In this document: in pieces, positions 38,009 through 48,930 of the stretch
Layout: the number at the start of each line of letters is the position of its first letter
Position numbering within the stretch: the stretch's first letter is position 1
Origin: Bradysia coprophila
Lineage: Eukaryota; Arthropoda; Insecta; Diptera; Sciaridae
DNA: 64,000 nt
Reading direction: 5' to 3'
Assembly: GCF_014529535.1 (NCBI RefSeq)
Contig: NW_023503509.1
Coordinates: forward strand, 1,178,001 to 1,242,000
Notes under the pieces: model-generated
What the model saw: the letters and a program-made list of their open reading frames with translations, nothing else
The model's database searches: none
Told to the model about the DNA's origin: nothing
Position numbers and translations under genes: made by a program

Positions 38009-41000
38009 ATGGCGGGACTGTTGAGGAACGTTACGAACGCAATTTGGCAGGCATTCAATGCGCTGCAACAAGAAGAACCGGGAGCGGTTAACAAAAGTAA
38101 ATTAAAGGTAAGACGATGGTAGTGTAAAGACTATGCGGATCGACGTAGTATTAGAGTGACATTGCAAGTTCACGTGATGATTTTACCATTATTAGAATCA
38201 GTGCTCTGTAAACGGACGGAAGGCGATTCGTTTCGCTTTCTTAAATTTTTCGAATGACTCAGTCCATCCTTTGACCAAAATGGCTCGTCAAAACAGTTTT
38301 CGCTAGTAATAACTCAAGTAGTGGAGGTTTCAAGAATAGTGTAGTTAGTCTCTTGGCATACTCTCAAGTATACTCTCCTTATAATTACTATTTAGCATAC
38401 TGGAGCTACGCTGCATTAATTTGAATTTTTATGTAATATGAAACACCTCATTTTGAGTATGGTTACAGTTTGTGCGCTTTATGTTGCTCTCTGATCAAAA
38501 AATTGAACATTTTTGGACGGTTTTGGATTATGAACAATGTTTTGCGGAAGCAGGCACAAGCATAAGGTTAATAAAGAGCAGTCCTAATATCATAGTTTCC
38601 TAGTCAGCTATTTCATCTGTTAAGGAGTTTGATGACAAAAAAAGCGACGAACGCTACAGGAAATGCACTTATTACATCAAAATGCGTGAAACAATTAATT
38701 AAGTAAAAGATTTCGTGACAAAACCTGTTGAAAATACTTAAAACAAATAAAGTAACAGATTCGGCTGCCAGGGAGCCCATGGAGCGCGAAATAGCTACGT
38801 TTACGATTCCTATTCTAGGGTACACTTGTGTCCATACAGAGAAATATAGAGAAAGTGAAAATTGGAAAAGATGAGAACTCGATCTTGAGTGTAAATGGAA
38901 AATTCACAATCAGTTTCCAATTTTTATTTTCTTGGTATCCCCGATACCACATATTTAATACACGGCGGTGTTGAACAAAACTTAAATAGAGTCTTCATGT
39001 TCTTATTGAGGGACACGAGTACTATAAGGAACCACATTCAGTTCGCGGATCCATCCAGCCGTTTCGGAGAACCCATGGAACTCATGGCTGTGCTGGATCG
39101 ACGAGTCAATTTGAATACAGATTGTTATCGCAACGGATAGAGGAACTAATTCTAAGGTAATTCTTGTTGAACTGGCTTCCCTCGACAAACTGACCACGTA
39201 GCCACAGCCAGCTAAAGTCGAAATTTCGACAATTATAAATCGTGATATGTCCAACATGAAGAGAGTTTGAAACTCTTTGAATGGCGAAATTGGTAAAGGA
39301 TGACACGCTGCAACGCACTGCTCCTAGCATGAACACTACTTTGACAAACGTCGAATTTGGAGGCTTTTGTGATGAGAGCTACCGCTTAAGATTGATTGTA
39401 TTGTGTGTTTGAACTCACACAACTAAAACAAGTCACCTATCTTCACGAAAGAAACGCAGTGCCTACTGTGACTTCATCAGCCTCCAAATATTTCTTATGT
39501 TCATGCTAGGAGCAGTGCGTTGCACGCTGTGAATGGATTTTACAAAATTTGTCTGAATTGTACAATATTTGAAAAAGTTTATTTTCATCACGGCAGAGTA
39601 AAAGTACTTTTACTCTGCCGTGTTTTCATCATCCTCGGCGAAACTTGAACTCCTATGTAATACACCTAATACATCCTCTGTAATACATCTTGCAACAAAG
39701 CAATAATGCCTGATCAGCCAGTAGTATAAGCTTTACAACGATACCACACTTGCCATTACAGCCTCACAACAAGTATCTGTTACGACATTTTGTTTGCAGC
39801 AAGGTCACTCTACAACGAAATTTTCAATTTACCATCTCTCTCCAAGTGCCCGTTCCTTTAGGATGAGTGGAATTGTTATCCATTCTTCATAAATAAGTGG
39901 TTTCAGTTATTTGAAGCAACTCTTACATTAATTACGTGTATCTGGTGTCGGTTACAGCTGATTTCCACATATTTTTATGGTAAATTTCCTCTAACGGCTA
40001 GCGAGGTCAGCCTTAACCGACTCCAGATTCTCCAGGTTCTCCGAAACGACTGGAAGGATCCGGGAACTGAATATGGTTCCTTATAGTATTCGTGTCCCTC
40101 AATATTAACATGAAAAAAAATCAGAGGTGGTATCGCGACTCTATTTAAGTTTTGAACATAACCCCATCGTGAATTTGTATTCTTTCCGTCCGTGAAAGGT
40201 GGAGGAACGAGGAAAGATTTGGTACCTTACCAAATCTGAGCTTGGAAATTTTCTGATTTGTGAGGGTAATTTTCTTGAGACGGTATGAATTTTGATAAGA
40301 ATAATGCGATGCAGCAACAGTTAGAGGCAGTGAAATTTCAGCATGAATTTTCTTTAGCTGTTTCTCAGCTGATCCACAGAAACAATCAAAACTTCTTATT
40401 CGCCTTTATACGTGCGTGCGTGTAGCAGCTTCAACCGTATAAACAGTTTTGATTGTATGTGTGGATCAGCTAAAAAACAACTGAAGCAAATTTATACTGA
40501 AATTTCACTACCTCTGGTCTACAGTGATGACCATAAAAATAATAGAAGTTTTAGTCTATGTTAGATTCATTTCGAATAAATAATTTCATTCTTTCCACTA
40601 AATTTCTCTAGGTTCTCACAGCAAACATTGCTTCCCTATTCGATCTGTATGGCGTCGAAAAAGGACTTGAAAACTTTCGATCAACATCACGTTTGAACTT
40701 TTTACACTTCCGCTACTATTTACTACAAGAAGTCTTTGTTACACTGCCCAATACCACCACACTAGCCGATATTCGAAACTACGAGTCGAAGATTGAAGAG
40801 GTATGGAAACGGACACGTACTATTATACCATGAAAATATTTCACTTTCGAACCTTTTGATGCAGATTTGCTGGTTGGTGTGTCGCAAAACGTTTCTGTCG
40901 TCCTACGAAAAGTTAGTAGCTGAAACTTACCTGTACAAATTGTTTCGAATATTTTGTATGCTCAGCGATTTTATATCGAATAATGAAAGCAATCAGTGCC

Positions 41001-42435
41001 AGGTTAGGACTTATGATGACCATTACGATAAACCAATAATAAATGTGTTGCTTTCTTATCTGCTAAGGTACTCATACATTCATCGGAAGCAGGTCATATC
41101 CTACAACAATTAATCACAGGTACTGGATTGGATTTCGAGTCAGATAAACGATACATCAATCTGATGTCCAATCCGAGGTACTTATCGTTTGAAGAGTTTC
41201 TTCATTCTATGGATCTTGGCGAGTACAAAACTTTGTCAGAATTTGCATTGAACGAAGCAATTGAAGAGCTTTACCAAACATACATAAACGATGTGATTAA
41301 GAAGGGATATCTTCTTCGTCGGGGCTATCTACTTCCATCGCTGAAAGAGTATTGGTTCGTTCTTCAACCGTGTGAACTCAATTACTACAAGAATCGGAAC
41401 CAAAAAGAGCTGTGTGGTACGATCATTCTCGATCCCAATTGCATGGTTCGTCCATCCAGCAAGTCATCAGCTAAAGCAGACAAAGTTTTGAAGTTTATTA
41501 TATCAGCGGGAGAGAGAAATTTCGAGTTGGGTACTCAAGATCACCGGTCACGGATGCAGTGGATCGCTGCACTTCAACTAGCAATTACATATTCGATGGG
41601 CAAAGAGGGTTTTCAGGTATGAATTACGTCTTCTATGAGAGTGCTGATGATTATCTTTCACTAAATCTTTCAAAAACTTTAGCGTAATATCGTCAATCGA
41701 CGTCGTCAAAAGCGGGATGAAGAAAAGAATCTTAAAATGGAGGAGGAACTGGTGAAAAATAGACATTTACAAGAAGCAGAGACAGCGAAATCCCAATTGG
41801 AACTGGAAAAACTAGCTAGGGCAGCGGCAGAGAGTCAAGCACGTGAACTAGAATTGGTTGCCCGAGAAGATTCCCGCAGAGTAGCAGAATTAGAGGATAT
41901 AAAATTGACCCTCGAAAACCTATTGTCCGAAGAATCGCAAGCGAAACGGGACGAAGAAATTGTTCGTGCGTTGCAAGCACGAGTCTTAGCCGAAGAATGG
42001 GAGAAACGAGAAGAATTAGAGCAATTACAAGAGGAACAACGAAATCTACTTGAAAAGGAACGTGAGAAACGACTGCAATTCGAAATAACCCAACGGGAGA
42101 GAGAACAATGTTTAAAAGATGCCGAACAGAAGTTAAAGGAAGTAGAAGATGAGCGGCAACGACTGGACCTTGAACTGAAACAAGCACGTTTCAAAATACT
42201 GCATTCTGAGGAGACGAAGGAACGGCTGGAGGCACGGATACAAGTCATATCACCACCGAGAGATGGTGAACGGGTTCGGCGAGCTTTGTCCTTTATGCAT
42301 TCGAATCGTGAACGACCCATTCACATTGACGTAAAATCGACTAATCGAGAACGAGTTAAAATACCACCACCAGTATCATTACCATCCCCGTCTATGCCAA
42401 CTTCAGATGAAATGTCGACTGGATCTGACCATTAG
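38009..42435 (+). CDS. SWAP-70/DEF6-like PH and coiled-coil protein
   Basis: SWAP-70 family proteins bind phosphoinositides through a PH domain and act on Rac/Rho GTPases and F-actin at membranes. Five exons (38009-38107, 40612-40800, 40865-41002, 41068-41616, 41683-42435) are all phase 0, giving 575 aa (human SWAP70 about 585). The N-terminus MAGLLRNVTNAIWQAFNALQ...KSKLK matches the family start. Exons 2-4 carry the EF-hand-like helical region. The PH domain starts near GYLLRRG (222) and includes YWFVLQP, GTIILDPNC, FELGTQDHRSRMQWIAAL. Exon 5 is a long charged coiled coil (KRDEEKNLKMEEE to about residue 530) with the family block AKRDEEIVRALQARVLAEEWEKR, split here for brevity, and a Pro/Ser tail. 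Exon 4 must begin at 41068 to keep the frame, so an ATG at 41128 is not the start. Intron 1 (2.5 kb) contains several inverted repeats. Confidence 0.92.
38971..40160. repeat. Inverted duplication in intron 1 of the SWAP-70-like gene
   Basis: Left 38971-39074 (TTGAACAAAACTTAAATAGA through GTTTCGGAGAACC) is inverted at 40035-40160. The block between holds a second foldback. The sequence between the arms is not coding. Confidence 0.65.
39308..39526. repeat. Nested foldback in the same intron
   Basis: GCAACGCACTGCTCCTAGCA at the left and its complement ending near 39525. A second inner match (TTTGGAGGCT facing AGCCTCCAAA) follows. Its ends contain CAACGCACT, as in the 1665 and 47434 elements, but otherwise differ. 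Confidence 0.65.
40324..40516. repeat. Foldback near the end of intron 1
   Basis: GAGGCAGTGAAATTTCAG with GATCCACA and CAATCAAAACT at the left, mirrored by AGTTTTGATTG, TGTGGATC and CTGAAATTTCACTACCTC at the right. Confidence 0.6.
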
Positions 42436-44089
42436 AGTTGTATCAGCTAACCAAAAAAAAAAAAAGAAAAATCGTAAAATAATTCTGTCGAACTAACTTT
42501 TGTACTAATTCTTATTAAAAGACATTCATCGTTGTTCGTCTGCTATGTCATTTGAAACCCTTGAACTTGATATAATATGCGCACTACAAAGTTGATTCAA
42601 CTCGTATACGAAGCGCAGTTGTCTGTACGATTTCATATGCAATGCACTTTGATTCAAAGTCTTTGAAACAATGCCACTTTAACTCACTAGGTGTACCGAC
42701 CCCCAAAGATGCCATGACCCTAAAATAAAACAACTCTGACTCTCTTTCTGTTTATTCCATATTTTCAGCAAATCCAAAAAGTAATTTCAACTCAGACTGA
42801 TATAAACATTTCAGTTGTTTTACCATGAACGACCACATTAGCCAGAGTTCATTGCTTATTTTTGTCGTCACTATAGTGGACTGATGAAATAGACGTGCTC
42901 AATGAGTTGACAAACATTTGCTTTATCGCAAAAACAAATAAAATAATCGGAATCGTTGAGCGTAAGAAGCAAGAATTATTTTTGAAATACTCAACGCGAT
43001 GAACGAGTAATCACATATTAGGTTGCGTTGCGATATACAAAAGATTCTTTTGAAAAGAACTATAATAGTTTCGTATTTAAAATCAGTAACGATTATTTCT
43101 AAACGACAGCCGTTTACAAGACCATGACTAAAATAAGTGAATGATCTGGCTGATATCAGAGAAGGGAGGATAGAAGGATTTTGCTATGGTATTGAAAATG
43201 TCCTTTTAAAATTTGTATCTAAAATGACTTAGAGTAATTATACCAACCTAGGTATAATATAGTCTTAGTAAAATGACCGGTGTCACTATTTCTTTAGACA
43301 TTGATATCACTTTGGGTGGGGTAAAACCACGAAATTTCAGTATAGTACCAATACTATAGGTGTTAATTCGTAATCCTTCGGGCTCTTTCCTTCATTTACA
43401 AATATCATGTCCGAAGCGATAGCGGAGGACTTGACGCAGTCTAACTTCCAAAAAAAGAACGAAGAAATTTTTTTGAGACGCGGCAACTATATATAGGCGA
43501 GAATTTAAGTTTCTTTCCTTTGGCCTGTATCACCACAAATCCTATTCTATCTTATTCGTGCTTCAAATACGAGCAAAACGAGCTATAAATCGACTATGTA
43601 ACTTTAAAATTGCCGGAGATACATCGTTTTGAAGTTGGTCATTTTGATAGAAAATGCACCAAATTAACGTTTTCCAAACAATCAAAATCTTTCAACTTAC
43701 TCTGTATGTTTCTATCTATCTGTCTATCTATCTGTCTGTCTATCTATCGACGGTCGATCTCGGAAACTAGTCAGCCAATCTCCATGAAATTTTGCAGGAA
43801 CCTCAGGGTGGGCATAAAAATGAAAATGTGATACGCCATTACCCCAGGAAAAACCAGAATTTTGTTTTATTGGCCTAAGTGGTTTCTGAGTGTGGTTTTC
43901 GAGGGTCGGGAACGCGTTTTCGGCTGTAGCTTAGCTGTATTGAAACCTACAGACGCGTGCGACCCATCAAATAAAAGGTATTCGTAACACGATTCGAACA
44001 AAAAAATAATTAAAAAAATCGGGTCAGATTCGTTTGAGCTAGAGTGATTAGAGTGACCAAATTTTGAGCTACTCGAGCGTTGGATGAAA
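42436..44089. other. Intergenic DNA with a tetranucleotide repeat
   Basis: A CTAT/CTGT microsatellite occurs at about 43711-43750. The surrounding 43600-43960 reads like an old repeat, but I cannot name its family. A possible poly(A) signal for the SWAP-70-like gene is not evident; ATTAAA occurs at about 42515. Confidence 0.4.
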
Positions 44090-44402
44090 AGAACTAATAT
44101 TTTTTTGGGTTATGAGAGATAGAGAATTACTTTCTTCGGCAAAGTCTCAGAGTTTTACGAGTAGAACAGAGGGGCATATGTGAAAAATGTCGAAAGTTGG
44201 AAATGGGTGGGTCAATTATGTTTTTAGAGGTATTTCTTGAATGGTGACAGATAGAGAGTTACTTTCTTCGGCAAAGTCTCAGAGTTTTACGAGTAGAACA
44301 GAGGGGCATATGTGAAAAATGTCGAAAGTTGGAAATGGGTGGGTCAATTGGGGTTTTGGAGATATTTCTTGAATGGTGGCAGATAGAGAATTACTTTCTT
44401 CG
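44090..44402. repeat. 132-bp tandem repeat, about 2.3 copies
   Basis: AGATAGAGAATTACTTTCTT recurs at 44117, 44249 and 44381, an exact 132-bp period. Each full unit contains GGCAAAGTCTCAGAGTTTTA and GAAATGGGTGGGTCAATT. The last unit runs into the short-unit array at its CTTCGTCAAA. Confidence 0.9.
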
Positions 44403-44776
44403 TCAAATTTTTGAATTTCGTCAAATTTTCGATTTTTGTCAAATTTTCAAATTTCGTCAAATTTTCGAATTTCGTCAAATTTCGTCAAATTTTCAAATTT
44501 CGTCAAATTTTCGAATTTCGTCAAATTTTCGAATTTCGTCAAATTTCGTCAAATTTTCGAATTTCGTTAAATTTCCTCAAATTTTCGAATTTCGTTAAAT
44601 TTCGTCAAATTTCGTTAAATTTTCGAATTTCGTCAAATTTCGTCAAATTTCGTCAAATTTTCAAATTTCGTCAAATTTTTGAATTTCGTCAAATTTTCGA
44701 ATTTCGTCAAATTTCGTCAAATTTTCAAATTTCGTCAAATTTTCGAATTTCGTCAAATTTTCGAATTTCGTCAAAG
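44402..44776. repeat. AT-rich minisatellite of CGTCAAATTT units
   Basis: About 375 bp built from TTTCGTCAAA and TTTCGAATTT blocks in 11- and 18-bp steps. Because the units have no stop in the plus strand, three frames stay open (repeating FRQIFEF, VKFSNF, ISSNF peptides). These are products of the repeat, not genes. Confidence 0.9.
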
Positions 44777-45054
44777 TCGCAAAGTGGCAGATGTTCAAGA
44801 ACAGACCAGCAAGAAAATTTATCTGCCACATGCGACGCAGATTTTTTTGGTAAAATTTTGGTTGTTTCCAGTCTAAATTTTTTTTGTAAAAATTATTCGG
44901 CAGATGATGAGAAAACCTAAGCCAGCTTGTTTGAACTAATTGGGTGTAAAATTTAATTTTTGCGTAACGAAGCTGAAAGCGTCAACTCCGATATCATTCA
45001 TTTTAGAAATTGTATTTCAAAGACTGCGTCACACTTTTCTCGAAGAGATTTTTG

Positions 45055-45490
45055 TTGGGATACTGAGTATATCGAGAATATCGTGTATATTCTGAGTATA
45101 TCCAGTATATCGAGTATATCTTCGTACATTCCGTTTATCGAGTATAAGTCGTTTGAGTTTGACAACCGCCTCATTTAGAAAAATGAAACAAAATACCAGT
45201 GTGTAGCTTGTGATCTCAGGAGTCTGGCAAGGTAATTAGTTTTTCAATAGGACCAACATTGGCTGAGTGATAAGACTTTGGAAATTATTGGTTTGTTTTT
45301 GTAAACGATTGGCACATGATTTCAAAGTCTTATCGATCAGCCGATATAAGTCCTATTGAAAAACTAATTACCTTGCCAGACTCCTGAGATCGCAAGCTAC
45401 ATACTGGCATTTTGTTTGATATACTTATACTCGATATACGGAATATACTGGATATACTAAGAATATACGCGATATACTCACTCAGCATAT
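45055..45490. mobile_element. 436-bp foldback, arms about 200 bp
   Basis: The arms share GAGTATATCC-type words at the ends and an inner block TCAGGAGTCTGGCAAGGTAA with complement ACCTTGCCAGACTCCTGA. The loop TTTGTTTTTGTAAACGATTG lies near 45300. The outer parts are simple GTATAT repeats. Confidence 0.75.
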
Positions 45491-45688
45491 TTAAAAATGA
45501 AAGGAAGAGCCCTAAGAATGATTTTGCATAAATGTATTTTTCGTTATATTTGATTTACAAATATTTGATTTCCACTTACCAAAAAAGTACTCCGTGTGAC
45601 AGAGTCCATGAGAGAGACAAAATTGAATTATTTCAATTTTTGTTTTGTTAACTTGACAGCTCGCTCTCTCACGGCTCTCACACGCAGT

Positions 45689-46987
45689 ATACTTAACAAG
45701 ATATTGGAAAAGTTGATTCATAGGCGTATTACGGAATTTTTGGATAGTAACAATTTTTTTTATAAATTCCAGTATGGATTCCGTTCAAGGTCAAATACTG
45801 AGTCTGCTGCGACAGAGTTACTGGATAAGATAATACAGGCAATTGACAAAGATAATTACGTTCTCGCGATTTTCCTAGACCTAGCTAAAGCGTTTGATAC
45901 TGTGGATCATGCGATTTTGCTGTATAAGTTAGAAAAAGCAGGTATAAGAGGTCCAGTATTGAATTTGTTGAAGGGTTATCTAAGGGAACGTAAGCAGTTT
46001 GTTTGTGTGAATGGTAGCTCAAGTGCGATGATGGGTATATATTGTGGTGTGCCTCAGGGAAGCGTGCTTGGTCCGCTTCTGTTTTTGATTTATATTAACG
46101 ATATTGGTAATTTAGGGCTTAACTGTGCGCCGAATTTGTTCGCTGATGACACCTTTTTATATTATGTGAACAAAGATTATGAGGTTAATGAAGTAAATGC
46201 GCAACGCGATTTAGATAAGTTGAGCGAATATTTTAGACTGAATAAGCTGACTTTAAATGTCCAGAAGACGAAGTTTATGAATATGTGTGCGAGGAGGAAA
46301 TTGTTACCAGTTATATTGTTAAATTATAATGGAATAAACATTGACGAAGTTAGTGAATTTAGATATTTAGGAATTATTCTTGATAAGCACGTTACTTGGA
46401 AAAGTCATATAAATTACCTTTGCTCTAAATTATCCGTCAGAGTTGGAATTTTGAGAAAGCTTTCATATTTTTTGCCTAAAAAAGTATTACTGTTATTGTA
46501 TTTTTCTATGATTCATTGTCATCTAAATTATCTGTGTATATTATGGGGTTCTGCTGCGGTTTGTCATCTCAAACCTCTGCAGGTATTGCAAAATAGGGTT
46601 TTGAAGTCGATATATAGTTTGCCGATGATGTATTCAACGAGTGAGTTGTATGGTTTAACTGGAGTGCTCCCGTTGAAAGGATTGTATTGTTATCAGGTTT
46701 GCCTGTTTGTGAAAAATAGGGTCTTAGGTAGAAGTTATTCTACAATCGAGTTCGAGGGAACTATGCATGAGCATTATAGGCGATCACAAAATGCTCTGTA
46801 TTATCGAGGTACTAGAACGAATATTGGTATGAGTGGAATTAGTTTTATTGGTCCACGTATGTTCAACCATGTTCCTGATCAGATTGCTGAATTGCAAAAT
46901 TTTAGTAAATATAAAAAAAATCTGAAATTGTGGCTGTTGCAAAAAGAACAGCTTGATAAATTATCGAAATTATATTTATTGTTTTGA
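45689..46987 (+). CDS. Reverse transcriptase, C-terminal two thirds (non-LTR element)
   Basis: Open frame of about 430 codons. The extra codons back to 45596 belong to the MITE it landed in. Visible RT motifs are LNKILEKLIHRRI, QYGFRSRSNTE, FLDLAKAFDTVDH (catalytic Asp of motif A), GVPQGSVLGPLLFLIYINDI, LFADDT (the catalytic DD of the Y/FADD box), LNVQKTKFM and FRYLGIILD, followed by the usual LINE thumb and tail. There is no stop or frameshift, which indicates a recent insertion. The truncated copy cannot be autonomous: it lacks its own start, the endonuclease and the first RT blocks. Confidence 0.9.
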   Translation: MLNKILEKLIHRRITEFLDSNNFFYKFQYGFRSRSNTESAATELLDKIIQAIDKDNYVLAIFLDLAKAFDTVDHAILLYKLEKAGIRGPVLNLLKGYLRERKQFVCVNGSSSAMMGIYCGVPQGSVLGPLLFLIYINDIGNLGLNCAPNLFADDTFLYYVNKDYEVNEVNAQRDLDKLSEYFRLNKLTLNVQKTKFMNMCARRKLLPVILLNYNGINIDEVSEFRYLGIILDKHVTWKSHINYLCSKLSVRVGILRKLSYFLPKKVLLLLYFSMIHCHLNYLCILWGSAAVCHLKPLQVLQNRVLKSIYSLPMMYSTSELYGLTGVLPLKGLYCYQVCLFVKNRVLGRSYSTIEFEGTMHEHYRRSQNALYYRGTRTNIGMSGISFIGPRMFNHVPDQIAELQNFSKYKKNLKLWLLQKEQLDKLSKLYLLF

Positions 46988-47220
46988 TTATTATTCGATC
47001 TCAAATGAGATTATGACTTAATTTAATTTTTGCTGTCTTGAAGCAATTACTAATATTTTTAACTACCAATCAAATTCCTTAAATGAAGAAATTCGCTGGA
47101 ATTGATGATTTGTTTGATTGTGTTGTATGAAAGAGAGAGAAAATTGCTGTTACCTTTTTTTTACTAAAAAAAATTTGTACAATACATTGTTTTTGTAAAT
47201 AAATACTACTACTACTACTA
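45689..47220 (+). mobile_element. 5'-truncated non-LTR retrotransposon with (TAC)n tail
   Basis: Inserted within the MITE. It begins inside the reverse transcriptase coding region and ends with AATAAA then TACTACTACTACTACTA. The upstream part (endonuclease, start of RT) is missing. The family is probably a CR1/jockey-group LINE, judged from RT motifs only. Confidence 0.85.
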
Positions 47221-47433
47221 GTTTTTGTTGAGTGGAAACCATACTTTATGCTTGATTTCGACTTACGCTGTTTAGCCTCCGTTGAGCGAAACCACGCCTC
47301 TTTTCTTTTGTTCAAACCGTAAACGGAGCGTAAACGGAGCCACTCCTTGGGCTGTTTGCAAGGCTGTAAACATCATTTATTTGATTTCATTAAAAACAGT
47401 GCTTTTGAATACTAGTTATATGTTCATTATGGC

Positions 47434-47597
47434 AACGCACTTCAAGCAAAAGTGCTATTAATGACAGCTGCCAAATAGAGTACTTTTTGTATGAAATTTT
47501 ATCCCCACTCGTTTTACAGTGTAAAATAAAATTTTGTATGGAGCACTGTCAAGTTTCAGTACCCTATTAAGAGTACCACTTTTGCTTGAAGTGCGTT
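47434..47597. mobile_element. Foldback MITE with AACGCACTTCAAGCA termini, copy 2
   Basis: Identical 15-bp inverted ends at 47434-47448 and 47583-47597. The interior matches 1665-1826 (AAGTGCTATTAATGACAGCT and inverted AGAGTACT). Confidence 0.75.
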
Positions 47598-47700
47598 GAT
47601 TGTGGCCATAGCCATAGTAAAATGTGCGAGAAGACAGCTAATAAAACAAAAGATTTTGTGTTAATCTGCTAAAAATAACTTCATCAAAAAAAGTAACATA

Positions 47701-47991
47701 CAGACTGGAGAGCCGTGATAAAATTGACGGCGGCGTATAGCCGTTAAAAAAAGGTCGGCGGCTGGCGGCTAGCTCGGCTAAGCCGATGAAAAAAGGATGA
47801 CGGCGGCCAGGAGTAGCCGCCGGTAAAAAAGTAGGCTGGCGGCGGCTAAATGAACAATTTTTGTTTATTAAAAAAATCTTTTTATCTGCTTAAGATTGTT
47901 GCGATTGTTCAGTAAGTCTGGGTGTTGATGTTATTTTTTGTGCGATATCATATTACCTTAGGCGGCTAAAAGTCGCCGGCTCTCCAGTCTG
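47701..47991. mobile_element. hAT-type MITE, GC-rich, 291 bp, perfect 8-bp duplication
   Basis: The ends are CAGACTGGAGAGCCG and complement. GTAACATA lies on both sides (47693-47700 and 47992-47999). The interior has repeated GGCGGC/GCCGCC words, unlike the AT-rich surroundings. Confidence 0.92.
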
Positions 47992-48015
47992 GTAACATAT
48001 TCGGTTATCACTCTA

Positions 48016-48165
48016 CAGCCTGGGACAGTCAAAAAAGTGAATTTTTATTCTATACGTGTTTCATCGATTTCAGCTGTTTTGCCATTGAAATTTGTATTGT
48101 TAAAACAGCTGAAATCGATAAACACGAAAATCATAAAAATACACTTTTTTGACTGTCCTTGGCTG
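48016..48165. mobile_element. Tc1/mariner-type palindromic MITE, 150 bp, TA flanks
   Basis: CAGCCTGGGACAGTCAAAAA at the left and its near-complement at the right, flanked by TA (48014-48015 and 48166-48167). The inner arms ATCGATTTCAGCTGTTTT and complement surround a 20-nt loop. Confidence 0.85.
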
Positions 48166-48811
48166 TAGCGAAATAGCAGTATGAAACGTTAAATAAATAT
48201 TCTCGATACGAATCTGTACGTTAGAAAAGGGTGTACTGAGAACTGATAACGTTTTATAAATGAATAACTTCAAGGCACAAACGCAAATCATGATTGATAC
48301 TGAGCACTAGTTCTTTCACCGATTACAAGTCGGCTCTCTTTGAAACTTAGTGGCTACCTCTACGTAGAAGTAAATAGTTGTATGATGTATAGTACCAGTA
48401 GTGCCAACCATGAGACCGAGCTGATACGGTCAGCAAAGCTTCATTCATTGTTAGAAATTGAGACTCGAACCAAGTCAAGTATCTCTTGAACACTGAACCT
48501 GACTTCAGGTTGACTTGGGATTATGAATTGATCTGACCCGAATTTACCTGAAGTCTGAAAATGAGTAACAGTTCAGAAAAAATCGGAAAAAATCCCATAT
48601 CTACGTGACTACCCAGCCTGAATTTTACGAATTTTTTGCGCGGATTCGACTTATAGAAATAAGTCTGCTTTATCTTTGTTTTGTTGTAGTAGTTACCAAT
48701 CAGACCATTGTTAAAAATTTCGCAAATGCAAATTGATTAACAGAAGTTCACAAAGTTGGTGAACAAAAAAAACTGCTGAAGCTGCTGCTGAAATTTGATT
48801 CTCCCAATCAC
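48166..48811. other. 5' flank of the next gene
   Basis: No coding frame. CCTGA/TCAGG-rich text at about 48480-48560 resembles 17480-17760. Confidence 0.4.
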
Positions 48812-48841
48812 TATATAAGTCTGGCTTCAACACAGTCAATT
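48812..48841 (+). promoter_or_regulatory. TATA box and initiator
   Basis: TATATAAG at 48812-48819, then TCAATTC from 48836. The start codon of the following gene is at 48931, giving a short 5' UTR of about 90 nt. Motif match only. Confidence 0.6.
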
Positions 48842-48930
48842 CGAATTCTATCGGCTTCCAGACGGCTCGCCCTAAATAATTCCATCTACTGGAAATAATT
48901 TGTAGACATCCAGACTCCGCGCCGAATAAA

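Larger units (their letters stand above)
45566..47245. mobile_element. Foldback MITE 'TTTCCACTTACC' family, split by a retrotransposon
   Basis: The left half (45566 to about 45689) matches the MITE at 31966 through CTCTCTCACGG. The right half resumes at 47221 with TTTTTGTTGAGTGGAAACCA. The space between is the non-LTR element. Confidence 0.75.

Noticed and set aside
41816-42320. Minus-strand frames of 123 and 161 codons
   Set aside because: Ser/Arg- and hydrophobic-rich antisense of the coiled-coil exon of the SWAP-70-like gene.
44329-44920. Long plus-strand open frames (169, 89 and 65 codons)
   Set aside because: They run through the CGTCAAATTT minisatellite, which is open in all three plus frames; the peptides are simple repeats.
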